DNA of 64,000 bases from CAIYYO01 sp049299895. GTDB lineage: Archaea; Altiarchaeota; Altiarchaeia; IMC4; QMZM01. The notes under the pieces were generated by a model. It did no database searches. It was not told the DNA's origin and worked only from the letters and a program-made list of their open reading frames with translations. Numbering within the stretch: position 1 is the stretch's first letter; each line of letters begins with the position of its first letter. Where the stretch lies: positions 124,001-188,000 of the forward strand of contig JBAQYF010000026.1 in assembly GCA_049299895.1 (NCBI GenBank), read 5' to 3'. Shown here piece after piece: positions 25,203 through 33,906 of the stretch. The translations under genes were made by a program, and so were the position numbers.

Positions 25203-25267
25203 CCTTTTCTTTACCAAAAGAAAAGGTGTTTTATCCCCAAAAGAAGGGGAATTCCCTTCAGGAATTC
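25203..25267 (+). repeat. Hairpins downstream of tRNA-Arg
   Basis: CCTTTTCTTT-ACCA-AAAGAAAAGG is a 10-bp stem at 25203-25226. Then comes TTATCCCCAAAAG, the same linker found in the tRNA-Ser modules, and a GAATTCC-CTTCA-GGAATTC stem at 25249-25267. The order (tRNA, hairpin, ATCCCCAAAAG, hairpin) parallels 16337-16437 with unrelated arm sequences. Confidence 0.65.
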
Positions 25268-25278
25268 AAGTTTGAAAG

Positions 25279-25638
25279 ATGCTGGACGAAATAATTTCTT
25301 ATCGGGAGATGTGCGATGCTGAGAACGTTCAAATCCTGCAGAGGGGAATGAATTTCAGAATGAATCCAGAATATTCAATTATTCTAATGTCTAGACGCTC
25401 GAATGCCCCTTACAGAGACAAAATACATGACGATGGGATTTCGATTGATTATGAGGGTCATGATGAACCTAAAACCGCTTTCAACAAAAATCCAAAGACA
25501 ATAGATCAACCAAGATACACTAAAAACAGGTCACTAACACAGAATGGCTTATTTATCCAAGCAATTGAGAGTTATAAAAATGATTTACAGAGTCCTGAAT
25601 TAGTAAAAGTATATGAAAAAGTTCTGCCGGGTGCTTGA
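25279..25638 (+). pseudogene. Truncated HNH-endonuclease-type gene (SRA-like N-terminal part only)
   Basis: 119 residues from ATG 25279. NAPYRDKIHDDGISIDYEGHD, then DQPRYT, LTQNGLF and LVKVYEKVLPG match, from memory, the N-terminal PUA/SRA-like domain of archaeal and bacterial HNH restriction endonucleases. In those proteins VRVYEK is followed by G(I/V)W.YNG and then the HNH domain. Here the frame stops right after VYEKVLPGA, and the hairpin repeat begins 13 bases later, so the catalytic half is missing. It is AT-rich relative to neighbours. Likely a remnant of a mobile restriction gene beside a tRNA; an intact small modified-base reader is a less likely alternative. Confidence 0.65.
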
Positions 25639-25650
25639 TCAACATTATTT

Positions 25651-25776
25651 GTGGGGTCTTTAGACCCCACCGTCTTTTTGCCAGTTTGCGCTGGCATCCT
25701 TTAGGACTTTTGGGGTCGTGAGCACTTTTGCAGGCTTTGCCTGCATGCCTTAGCACTTTTCCCTGAAAAGAAAAGG
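25651..25776 (-). repeat. Multi-hairpin module (copy 3, inverted) with inserted hairpin
   Basis: Read on the minus strand this is CCCCTTTTCTTTT, AAAAGTGCT, an inserted TGCAGGC-hairpin, AAAAGTGCT again, then CACGACCCCAAAAG. After that come TCCTAAAGGA, GCCAGC-GCAA-ACTGGC and GTGGGGTC-TAAA-GACCCCAC. It contains the right arm of the 22-bp inverted repeat (25708-25729). The copies of AGCACTTTT at 25721-25729 and 25752-25760 flank the inserted 22 bases. It lies between the truncated HNH gene and the carS stop. Confidence 0.75.
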
Positions 25777-25780
25777 GGCC

Positions 25781-26368
25781 CTACCACGGGTCTTTCTTCA
25801 ATTTCCACGCCCATGCTATGAAGTTTGTTATCAGGTGCATTAGCGGGGTTATCAATAGTATCAGCAGGAACCTGGACCATCCCAGCATACCTTCAAATGC
25901 CCCTGCGATCTGTCCCGTGGAAATGACGATCCATGCCCATGCGAAGAATACTGCTCCGAATACGAAGTCGAGCTGGTCGAACAATGGGAGAGGCGCGCCG
26001 GGTTTTAGATTCATCTGTCTTTTGAGGAAGCTTTCTGCCATGTCGCCGACGAGCGCTCCAAGGCTTATCATGAAGGCGAGTGCGACTGACATCTGCGGCA
26101 GGTTCGAGTAGTCGTTTGCGAGGGATTGCTGGATCGCTGTCTGTACCAGTCCGACGAGTGTTCCTGCTATTATCCCTGCGTAGAATCCCCTCCAGGTTTT
26201 TCCGTCTCCGAGTATCCTTTTGCCGCGGAAGGTCTTTCCCCCGTCTATCGGCGTTCCGTATTTTTTGAGGGATTTTATCTGGGATACGTCTACGGGGGCG
26301 GAATTCGCCAGGTATGCGGGGAATATGAACCACAGTGCCTCGATTATGAGTGAGATTATGGGCTCCAT
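25781..26368 (-). CDS. carS: CDP-archaeol synthase
   Basis: 195 residues from ATG 26368. It has five or so membrane segments. The DUF46 motif is present: VDGGKTFRGKRILGDGKTWRGF-type text (here PIDGGKTFRGKRILGDGKTW) followed by LGALVGDMAESFLKR and LPLFDQLDFVFGA. It activates digeranylgeranylglyceryl phosphate with CTP for archaeal polar lipid synthesis. An in-frame extension to 26446 overlaps the divergent apgM gene and is rejected. The stop lies 5 bases past the hairpin-repeat block. Confidence 0.93.
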   Translation of the reverse strand: MEPIISLIIEALWFIFPAYLANSAPVDVSQIKSLKKYGTPIDGGKTFRGKRILGDGKTWRGFYAGIIAGTLVGLVQTAIQQSLANDYSNLPQMSVALAFMISLGALVGDMAESFLKRQMNLKPGAPLPLFDQLDFVFGAVFFAWAWIVISTGQIAGAFEGMLGWSRFLLILLITPLMHLITNFIAWAWKLKKDPW

Positions 26369-26414
26369 GATATTTAATAAGGGTTTTTCCGAATAATATA
26401 AGTACTGGAAAAAA

Positions 26415-27632
26415 ATGAAATCCCTTTTGATCGTGTGTGACGGCATGGGCGATCGTCTGACGAACGGAAAGACGCCTCTTGAAGCGGCTAAGACGCCTAA
26501 TATGGATTATCTGGCAAAAGAGGGCATCTGCGGCATAATGGATACAGTAGCTACTGGCGTGCGTCCCGGGAGCGATACGTCTCATCTGTCTCTTTTCGGG
26601 TATGACCCTTTTGAGGTTTATACCGGCAGGGGGCCGTTCGAAGCGCATGGTGCGGGCCTGGAATTGAAGAAGGGGGACGTTGCATTCAGGGCGAATTTTG
26701 CTTCCCTGAAGAACGGATTGATCGTCGACAGAAGAGCCGGGAGGGATGAGGAAGGCCTGGATGAGCTGTCGAAGGATCTGGAGGGGATGGAGTTCGACGG
26801 CGTGAAGGTTTTATTCAAGCGTTGCAAGGGCCACAGGGCGGTTATCGTCCTGAGGGGAAAAGACCTTTCATGCGCCGTGTCTGAGACCGACCCCGAGGAA
26901 TCCGGTGTTTCACCTCTCAAGTCTAAGCCCCTTGACAAGGATCCGAAGTCTGCGAGGACTGCATTGGTCCTGAACAAATTCACCGAGAAGGCAAGGGAGA
27001 TACTTGACAAAAGCGCGGTGAACAAAAAGAGAGTCTCTGCAGGTAAGTTCCCTGCCAACGTCGTACTTGCCAGGGGCTCTGGTATGCAGCCTGATATACA
27101 GTCGTTCGAGGAAAGGTACGGCATAAAGGCGGCCTGCGTCTCAGCGACTTCTCTTATAATGGGCGTATGCAAGTCTTTGGGCATGGACATGATCGAGGTG
27201 CCGGAGGCAAACGGCCACGTGGATTCGAACATCGGCAAAAAGGCTGATGCCGCCATCAAGGCACTGCAAAAATATGATTTTGTCTTTTTGCACATCAAGG
27301 GAACGGACGAGGCGTCTCACGACGGCAATTTCGATGCGAAGACCGCGATGCTGGAAAGGGTAGACAGGGAAGTGATCGGTCCTATATTGAAGAGGGTGGA
27401 TTTGAAGAACACGACGATAGTTCTTACCGCGGACCATTCGACGCCCCTTAGATTGAAGCAGCATTCTGCGGACCCTGTTCCCCTTGTTATATTCGGGGAT
27501 GTGAGAACCGACGATGTGACCAGGTATTCTGAAAGAACGTGCGCCAGGGGAGGTCTGCTGCGCATATGCGGGCGCAGCCTGATGGGGATAATACTCGATA
27601 CTGGGGGAAAGTCCAAGCTGTTCGGCGCATAG
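26415..27632 (+). CDS. apgM: 2,3-bisphosphoglycerate-independent phosphoglycerate mutase (archaeal type)
   Basis: 405 residues of the alkaline-phosphatase superfamily. Metal-site motifs are in LLIVCDGMGD (start), GVRPGSDTSHLSLFGYDP with the nucleophilic serine region, HIKGTDEASHDGN and VLTADHSTP. It interconverts 3- and 2-phosphoglycerate in glycolysis and gluconeogenesis. Divergent from carS with a 46-base spacer; a TATA-like AATAATATAAG lies at about 26392-26402. Confidence 0.95.
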   Translation: MKSLLIVCDGMGDRLTNGKTPLEAAKTPNMDYLAKEGICGIMDTVATGVRPGSDTSHLSLFGYDPFEVYTGRGPFEAHGAGLELKKGDVAFRANFASLKNGLIVDRRAGRDEEGLDELSKDLEGMEFDGVKVLFKRCKGHRAVIVLRGKDLSCAVSETDPEESGVSPLKSKPLDKDPKSARTALVLNKFTEKAREILDKSAVNKKRVSAGKFPANVVLARGSGMQPDIQSFEERYGIKAACVSATSLIMGVCKSLGMDMIEVPEANGHVDSNIGKKADAAIKALQKYDFVFLHIKGTDEASHDGNFDAKTAMLERVDREVIGPILKRVDLKNTTIVLTADHSTPLRLKQHSADPVPLVIFGDVRTDDVTRYSERTCARGGLLRICGRSLMGIILDTGGKSKLFGA

Positions 27633-27635
27633 GCG

Positions 27636-28262
27636 TTATATCTTTTTCTTTCTTTTATAGATTATTATTGCAGCAAGCAGCAGGACCATCAGCAGGACGA
27701 TATGCCACGGTTCTATGCCGCCTTTTTGAGCGCAGTCGGCGTCTGCTTCGGGCGCGCAATCAGGATCGCATATTCCGTCCGTGTCTTTAACGCATACGCC
27801 GTCTTTTTTATCCGGCGTGCAGTCCGGGGGGCAGCTCATGCAGGTCTCATATCCAATGTCGCAGGCGCCGTTGTTGTTGCATAGGTTGATCTCTGTTTCA
27901 TAGATTTTTGTCTCGTTCTTGTACAGTATGAGTCGGCGCATCCCCTGTTGGTAGGGCACTCTCAGGTCGACGGATACGGAATCAATGCCTGCGGGGGGAT
28001 CGCTCATCAGGAAAAATGATATCTTCAAGGGGAGCGAGTAGAGTTCCCTGGAATCATCCGTTACCTGCAGCCTGTACTCGCCGGGGGATATGTATTTGGT
28101 AGCGTAGGCGTCTTCCAGGATAATGCTTTTCATTTGCACGGAGTCGTTCCTGGAGACAATGAAACTGACGGAAAGCACGTTCTCAGCATAGCATCCTGAG
28201 ACGAGCGCTATGATCGCCGCCGCAAGTATCGTGTTTTTCAATTTGTCGGCTCTTGTTAGCAT
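27636..28262 (-). CDS. Membrane-anchored extracellular protein, Cys-rich
   Basis: 208 residues from ATG 28262. The N-terminus has a signal sequence with a lipobox-like LVSGC. A beta-rich domain of about 100 residues follows, then a region with paired cysteines and DxDxDG-like text (CDIGYETCMSCPPDC, DTDGICDPDCAPEADADC) that may bind calcium. A C-terminal membrane segment ends in KRKKKI. No family recognised. It overlaps the metallopeptidase stop by 7 bases and is probably co-expressed with it as a surface protein. Confidence 0.7.
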   Translation of the reverse strand: MLTRADKLKNTILAAAIIALVSGCYAENVLSVSFIVSRNDSVQMKSIILEDAYATKYISPGEYRLQVTDDSRELYSLPLKISFFLMSDPPAGIDSVSVDLRVPYQQGMRRLILYKNETKIYETEINLCNNNGACDIGYETCMSCPPDCTPDKKDGVCVKDTDGICDPDCAPEADADCAQKGGIEPWHIVLLMVLLLAAIIIYKRKKKI

Positions 28263-29869
28263 TTTAGTAAACTGAGGGTTGCGAGGTAGTCGCTGCAGTG
28301 TTCGCAGAATTCCCTTGTGTTCCCTGTGTAATCGGTGCCCATTATGCATCTTGTATTGATCGGGTTCTTATTTCCGAAGCAGGTTGAAACGCCTATCTGG
28401 TCGGGGCACAGCGATCCTGCTGCGCAGTATTCCGGGGTGTAGCCCGTTACTGGGTCTTCTCCTCCAAGGCTGCTGTCCAGGCAGTTGTGCGTGCACTGTG
28501 GGAACTGGGTTAAGAAACACCTGCATGTGTCGTAGTATTCGTCCCCGAGGCTCCATTGATGCCCTAGTTCGTGCGTCGTTTTCCTGGGTTCGTCTCCTGC
28601 GAGGTACACATAAGGCGAGGAAAAGGAGGTAAATCCCCTGCCTGCACAGAGATTCGCGCCTGAAAGCCCTATGACATAATCGTATTTCTGACCGGTTGCT
28701 TTGGCGCAGTTCCCTATCGAGGTAAGTATCCTGCCTGCGTCTGCGTAACAGGAATTCCAGTCCGCTGGGACGTTCACAGCGCAGGAATTATTGATCGTTA
28801 TCGCCTTGACTTTGCTTGGGCATGCTTTCAGGGGTATGTTGTTTATCAGGTAGGATACCTGGTTACTCACAATTGAATTGAATGCGGCTCTGGTGCCGGT
28901 CCAGTCTACAGGGAGGTAGAGGATCGTTATCCTGGCGCCGCTTGCAATTGTGGTGGTCGTGGACGTGCTCGACGTTGTCGTCGACGCGATGGTCGAGGTG
29001 GAAGGCGCGCTCGTCGATGTTGCCTGCGTAGTGGTGATGGCAGTAGTCGTCGTGGTCGTTGCGGCAGACGTGGTGCTTGGCCGGGTCCCTGCGCATCTCC
29101 CATCCAGGCATGACAGGGTCTGGCTGCTTGACTGGCCTCTTTTTATGCGCACGGTGGAGCCGTCATATGAGCATCCCGTTATTATGGATCCGCTTGACTG
29201 GCTTGTCCCTCCCACGCAGAGCATCTTGCATTCGCCCTGCCCTATTTTGCAGCAGTCTACGCATATTTCCCCGTAACCAGAAAGGGTCGTTGTAGTAGTT
29301 GTGATGGTTGAGGATGTTGTAGTGAGGGCAATTGTTGAAGATGTAGTCGACGACGGAACCGTTGTCGATGAGGCGGGCATAGTCGTTGTCCCTATGGTAG
29401 TTGTCGTTTCATCGTCCGAGCGGCAGCATTTGTTCTTGCAGCAGCCGTATGAGCACTGCCATATTTCCTTCCAGGAGTATTCTTTTACGCCTATTATCTC
29501 TGTTCCCACGCAGTCATATGCCAGTGGAACCGTACCCATCCGGTATATGCAGCATCTTACGCCCAAGGCAGTCGAATTGCACGGCCCGCAATCGAAGACT
29601 ACTCCGGAGTCGGCCAATATGCTGCCGATCATCTTCTTCGAATTTGGGCCTACATAGTACAGGTTGCCCCCCAGATCATCGCTGGACAGGTAGTAGTCTA
29701 CGACGTCGATTAGTTCGTCTTTAGCTGCATCGTCTCCGGATATGTATTTCTAGTAGACTGAGAGGTAAGCGCTCATGTATTCGTCCTCGGTAATGTTCTC
29801 GGGAACGACTGCGCTCACGCTAAGGGAAAATAGAAGGAATGAAAAAAATATTATTAACCAGGGCTTCAT
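28256..29869 (-). pseudogene. Secreted M64-like metallopeptidase with Thr-rich linkers and an in-frame TAG
   Basis: From ATG 29869 the frame reads a clear signal peptide (MKPWLIIFFSFLLFSLSVSA), then an amber codon at 29750-29752 (codon 40). It continues without interruption for 497 more codons to the stop at 28256. Beyond the TAG there is a Cys-rich domain, a Thr/Ser-rich linker, a second Cys-rich domain, another Thr-rich linker and a C-terminal zinc peptidase domain. The zinc motif is HELGHQWSLGDEYY, resembling IgA-peptidase-like M64 enzymes. Without the 5' part the protein would lack its signal peptide. Nonsense mutation, sequencing error or amber readthrough are all possible; TAG is a normal stop elsewhere here (pyrI, carS). 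Confidence 0.78.
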
Positions 29870-29925
29870 TTTATGGAATACGGCATATACCTGTTTTATC
29901 TATTGAATGAGTGGGTATAAAACCG

Positions 29926-31029
29926 TCAGCCCAGTCTTCTGGGTATGTATCCTGCCATCAGCGAATGGTCAGCCAATACGAGTCCCAGCATGGATTCTAC
30001 GACTGGAACCGCCCGGGGAACGATACAGGGGTCGTGTCTTCCCCCGACCTCGATCTCTGTTTCTTTTTTCTTTTTGTAGTCGACCGTCTTCTGGACTATT
30101 CCGATCGATGCGGTCGGCTTAAAGGCTACCCGCAGCACTATGGGCATACCGTTGGATAGACCGCCCAATATTCCTCCCGAGTTGTTGGTTTTTGTCCGGA
30201 TATTTCCTTTGTCCAAATAGAATGGATCGTTCGCCTCGGATCCTCTCATCCTCGCGGATTCGAATCCTGCGCCTATCTCGACTCCTTTGACGCCGGGGAT
30301 CGACATTACCGCTTTTGATATGTCCGCGCTTAATTTATCGAATAGGGGTTCTCCGAGTCCTGCGGGCGCTCCGAAAACCGATGCTTCGATTATGCCGCCT
30401 ACGGAGTCTTTTTCTTTTTTCGCATGGAGTATCGCATGCTCCATCTCCTGCGCGGCTTGCGCGTCCGGCGACCTTACGCTGTTTGATTCGGTTATCCTCC
30501 TTATCTTTCCGATGTTTGCGCGATTCAGGTCAGGCACGTCGGCTGATATCCCCGCTATCTCCTTTGAGTAGGCCAGTATCTCTATATCGTGTTTTCTCAG
30601 GAGCTTTAAAGCGACAGCTCCGCCAGCCACCCTTGCCGCAGTCTCTCTTGCGCTCGCCCTTCCGCCCCCTCTCCAGTCGATAGCTCCGTATTTCTCGCGC
30701 CAGGTGTATTCCGCCTGCCCCGGGCGCAGGAGGTCTTTTATCTCGTCGTATTTTGTCGAGTCCGCATCAGTGTTGCGTATGAGAAGGGATATCGGGGTGC
30801 CAAGCGTCTTACCGAGGTGCACGCCGGATAATATCTCTATTCCGTCAGCCTCTTTGCGCTGGGTTACGACGTCGCTTGTTCCCGGTTTCCTGCGGTCCAG
30901 CTCCTTTTGTATGTCCCCTGTTGACAGTTCCATCCCGGAAGGGCATCCGTCGACGACGCATCCTATCGCGGGACCGTGCGACTCTCCCCATGTGGTTATC
31001 CGAAAGATCGTTCCGAATGTATTAGACAT
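29926..31029 (-). CDS. aroC: Chorismate synthase
   Basis: 367 residues. Family motifs: TWGESHGPAIGCVVDGCPSG at the N-terminus, DWRGGGRASARETAARVAGG in the middle and GRHDPCIVPRAVPVVE near the end. It makes chorismate from EPSP with reduced FMN, the last common step of aromatic amino acid synthesis. No other shikimate gene is adjacent. Divergent from fumA with a 49-base spacer. Confidence 0.96.
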   Translation of the reverse strand: MSNTFGTIFRITTWGESHGPAIGCVVDGCPSGMELSTGDIQKELDRRKPGTSDVVTQRKEADGIEILSGVHLGKTLGTPISLLIRNTDADSTKYDEIKDLLRPGQAEYTWREKYGAIDWRGGGRASARETAARVAGGAVALKLLRKHDIEILAYSKEIAGISADVPDLNRANIGKIRRITESNSVRSPDAQAAQEMEHAILHAKKEKDSVGGIIEASVFGAPAGLGEPLFDKLSADISKAVMSIPGVKGVEIGAGFESARMRGSEANDPFYLDKGNIRTKTNNSGGILGGLSNGMPIVLRVAFKPTASIGIVQKTVDYKKKKETEIEVGGRHDPCIVPRAVPVVESMLGLVLADHSLMAGYIPRRLG

Positions 31030-31078
31030 GTTATTATATTCGAAGCGTAAAACAATAATATAAGCATATCAAAAAACG

Positions 31079-31948
31079 ATGATAACAAAGGAAAGAATAG
31101 CCGAAACAGTATCTGAACTCTTGAAAAGAGCGGTGACGGCGCTGCCCGGGGACGTGGAATCCGCACTGGAAAAAGCCCGCAGAAAAGAGGGATCCGATGC
31201 GGCTAAAACACAGCTTGCGGCGATACTCGACAACGTGAAATACGCAAGAAAAACAGGCATTCCGATCTGCCAGGATACCGGGGTACCTGTCATCTACGCG
31301 GGGATAGGGAGCAAGGCTGATATCGATACCGGGATATTGGAGGAAGCAATCATTGAAGGCGTCAGGACTGCGACCGAGGATATACCTCTTCGCTCGAATA
31401 TTGTGCATCCCCTTACCCGGAAGAATTCGGGGGACAACACTGGTCTGGGCATCCCGGTCGTTGAGATAGAATTCCTGAAAGGCAGGGATTATATAGAGAT
31501 CACCGTACTTCCCAAGGGCGCAGGTTCCGAGAACATGTCGCGCCTCTGCATGCTGAAACCGTCAGACGGGGTGGCAGGCATAAAAAAGTTTGTATTGGAA
31601 TCGGTCGCTGCCGCGGGAGGCAATCCCTGCCCTCCGGCGATCGTCGGCGTGGGGATAGGGGGAACGGCGGACAAGGCTGCGAAGCTCTCCAAGAAAGCGC
31701 TTTTGAGGAGTATCCCCTCAAAGAACAGGGATGAGGAGATGGCCCGGCTTGAGGGGGAACTCCTCCTTGCGATAAATCTACTGGGGATCGGTCCCATGGG
31801 CCTGGGGGGAGACACGTCCGCGCTTGCAGTGCACGTCGAATACGCGTTCTGCCATACTGCAAGCCTGCCGGTGGCAGTCAATCTGCAGTGTTGGGCGAAT
31901 AGGAGAGCCTCTGCCAGGATACGCGGGAATAGAACAGAATTTCTTTAG
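31079..31948 (+). CDS. fumA: Class I fumarate hydratase, alpha subunit
   Basis: 289 residues. Cluster-binding cysteines are in GIPICQDTGVPV, SRLCMLKPSDG and GGNPCPPAIVG, as in the N-terminal half of class I fumarases and TtdA. With the beta subunit it hydrates fumarate to malate using a 4Fe-4S cluster that is oxygen sensitive. The beta gene is not adjacent but lies 3.5 kb downstream at 35417. The gene symbol follows archaeal usage; tartrate dehydratase is a possible alternative. The stop overlaps the convergent small membrane gene by 4 bases. Confidence 0.9.
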   Translation: MITKERIAETVSELLKRAVTALPGDVESALEKARRKEGSDAAKTQLAAILDNVKYARKTGIPICQDTGVPVIYAGIGSKADIDTGILEEAIIEGVRTATEDIPLRSNIVHPLTRKNSGDNTGLGIPVVEIEFLKGRDYIEITVLPKGAGSENMSRLCMLKPSDGVAGIKKFVLESVAAAGGNPCPPAIVGVGIGGTADKAAKLSKKALLRSIPSKNRDEEMARLEGELLLAINLLGIGPMGLGGDTSALAVHVEYAFCHTASLPVAVNLQCWANRRASARIRGNRTEFL

Positions 31949-32271
31949 GCCTGCTTTGGAGTATCGGCTTTCTTTGCGTGGAGCATGCTTACCCCGATAG
32001 AGCTTATTTTTCCTCCCGCTGAGACCAGGAAGAACATGAATAGCATGAAGAAGGTGAGGTTCCCGCTTTGGTTCAGGTAATCAGTTGGTATCAGTTCCAT
32101 GTTCGGCATTTCCTGGCCGCTTACCGTAACCGGCTTTGTTGATGGTTCTACGTTGAATATCTGGGGCGGCGTTTTTCCGTTGAATACTGAGAAGGAGGAG
32201 AATATGGCAAAGAATATAATGCCTAAGCCAAGCAATAAAAGGCCATAACCTATCGTTTTATCCGATTCCAT
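31945..32271 (-). CDS. Small membrane protein with two TM segments
   Basis: 108 residues. One hydrophobic segment lies at about 8-28 and another at about 72-95, with a polar loop of about 45 residues between them that contains two Pro-rich stretches. The ends are cytoplasmic-looking (Lys-rich C-terminus). I do not recognise a named family, although small two-helix proteins of this kind are common in archaea. It is the last gene downstream of the DUF1667 unit, 29 bases after it. Confidence 0.65.
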   Translation of the reverse strand: MESDKTIGYGLLLLGLGIIFFAIFSSFSVFNGKTPPQIFNVEPSTKPVTVSGQEMPNMELIPTDYLNQSGNLTFFMLFMFFLVSAGGKISSIGVSMLHAKKADTPKQA

Positions 32272-32300
32272 TACAGATATGTATTAAAACAAATCAGTAT

Positions 32301-32669
32301 TTAAGCCTTCCTGGGGACATTCTTGGTTGCGATTATGTCTGCGCCTGTTCCGAGCACGTTTTTTATGATTACGTCGCCTATTTTTACGGGCGCAACCGCC
32401 CATGCCCTGGATATTTCCGGCAAAGCCTTGGGTAATAATTCTTTGGAAATAGTCCTGGAAGCTCTCACGCTGACCAGCGGAAGGGAGCCGCCGCGTACGG
32501 GAACGGAAGATGTGATCCCTCTCTCGGGGGCTATCAATTCCTTTCGCACGTATTCTTCTCCTTTCTTGCAGGTATTCCCGGTCACTTTTGTAACGCTCTT
32601 CCCGGAGTATTCCACATCTATCTCGCAGCTATTCGGACAGATTATGCAGACATATCTTTTATTTGCCAT
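32301..32669 (-). CDS. DUF1667 protein
   Basis: 122 residues with N-terminal cysteines CIICPNSC and a further Cys in GNTCKKGEEY, the DUF1667 pattern. In bacteria such proteins are encoded next to GlpA-like glycerol-3-phosphate dehydrogenase and an NAD(P)-FAD oxidoreductase, as here. They are thought to be part of, or pass electrons for, that complex. It overlaps the oxidoreductase gene by 11 bases and is the third gene of the operon. Confidence 0.85.
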   Translation of the reverse strand: MANKRYVCIICPNSCEIDVEYSGKSVTKVTGNTCKKGEEYVRKELIAPERGITSSVPVRGGSLPLVSVRASRTISKELLPKALPEISRAWAVAPVKIGDVIIKNVLGTGADIIATKNVPRKA

Positions 32670-33906
32670 TTTGCAGTGTGACGATTATTTCCTTGCATCC
32701 GGCAAGTTCGTTTTTCTTTACTTTTATCTGTATCATCTCGGCAGGATTTACGCGGGGTTTCATCACGGTCTTTACCGCCCTGCCGCCGTCTACCAGAGCG
32801 AGCTTTACGTTACGCGCAGGCGCAGTGACGCGCAGCGAAAGCAGAACATCCTCGTCCCCGCTCAAAAGCTGCGGGAGAACGTATCTTACGCCAGGGCCGG
32901 GTTTTGCCTTTATCGTTCCTTCAGTCCTCGCTTTTCCAAGCGAGTATTCGGCGGCGTCTTTGCCTGCTTTCTCGCCTTCCATGCTCACGTAGTCCACGAC
33001 GTCGTGCACGTGTAGGACGTTCCCGCATGCGAATATCCCCTGAATGCTTGTCTGCATCCGCTCGTCGATCATTGCGCCACCGGTTATCTCGTCAATCGCT
33101 ATGCCCGCATTCCGGGTAAGCTCGTTCTCCGGGATCAGGCCGACCGAGAGGAGCAGGGTATCGCATTTTATCGTTTTCTCGGTGCCTGCTATCGGCTTGA
33201 ATCTCTCGTCTACCTGCGCCAGGGTTATTGCTTCGACCCTTTTGTTTCCGTGTATCTTCGTTATGGTATGGCTCAGGTACAGTGGGATGTCAAAGTCATG
33301 TAGGCACTGAGCCATGTTCCTTGGAAGGCCGCTTGAGTAAGGCATGAGCTCTGCGACGGCAAGGACTTTTGCGCCTTCTAGGGTAAGCCTTCTTGCCATT
33401 ATCAGGCCGATGTCTCCCGATCCCAGGATGACGACGCGCTCTCCTATCCTGTATCCTTTCAGGTTGATGTAATTCTGGGCCGCTCCTGCTGTATACACGC
33501 CCGCGGGCCTTGTGCCTGGAGTGCATATCTGTCCCCTTGTTCGTTCCCTGCAGCCCATGCAGAGAACGATTGCTTTCGCGTTTATTTCAATCAAGCCTTC
33601 TTTGCTTGCGACAAGGAGCTTGCGTTCTTTTGTTATCTCCAGGACCATGCTGTTTAGCATGTAGGGTATCCTGCTTTCTTCCACAAGATCTATGAAGCGC
33701 TGCATATATTCCGGGCCGCTGAGCGCTTCTCCGAACGTTTCCAGGCCGAAGCCTTCGTGTATGCATTGATTCAGTATTCCTCCGAGGTTTTCCCCGCGCT
33801 CGATTATGAGGACATTTCCTGCGCCGTTCTTTTTTGCGGAAAGAGCGGCTGACAGCCCCGCCGGACCTCCGCCGACGACCGCCACGTCAACTGTTTTAGT
33901 GATCAT
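32659..33906 (-). CDS. FAD-dependent NAD(P) oxidoreductase of the GlpA/DUF1667 unit
   Basis: 415 residues from ATG 33906, which overlaps the GlpA-like stop (ATGA) and is preceded by GGAGGGAG. Longer readings start inside the upstream gene. The N-terminal Rossmann loop VAVVGGGPAGLSAALSAK binds FAD; a second one, VVILGSGDIGLIMARRL, binds NAD(P). CMGCRERTRG lies between them. It probably passes electrons between NAD(P)(H) and the dehydrogenase encoded upstream. Confidence 0.88.
   Translation of the reverse strand: MITKTVDVAVVGGGPAGLSAALSAKKNGAGNVLIIERGENLGGILNQCIHEGFGLETFGEALSGPEYMQRFIDLVEESRIPYMLNSMVLEITKERKLLVASKEGLIEINAKAIVLCMGCRERTRGQICTPGTRPAGVYTAGAAQNYINLKGYRIGERVVILGSGDIGLIMARRLTLEGAKVLAVAELMPYSSGLPRNMAQCLHDFDIPLYLSHTITKIHGNKRVEAITLAQVDERFKPIAGTEKTIKCDTLLLSVGLIPENELTRNAGIAIDEITGGAMIDERMQTSIQGIFACGNVLHVHDVVDYVSMEGEKAGKDAAEYSLGKARTEGTIKAKPGPGVRYVLPQLLSGDEDVLLSLRVTAPARNVKLALVDGGRAVKTVMKPRVNPAEMIQIKVKKNELAGCKEIIVTLQNGK

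Noticed and set aside
25553..25756. 67-residue minus-strand frame with a PKGCQRKLAK-like peptide
   Set aside because: It spans the hairpin repeat and the antisense of the truncated HNH gene; no start signal.
28950..29657. Long + strand frames rich in Val and Asp opposite the metallopeptidase
   Set aside because: Antisense of the Thr-rich linkers (ACN codons read as GTN on the other strand), not independent genes.
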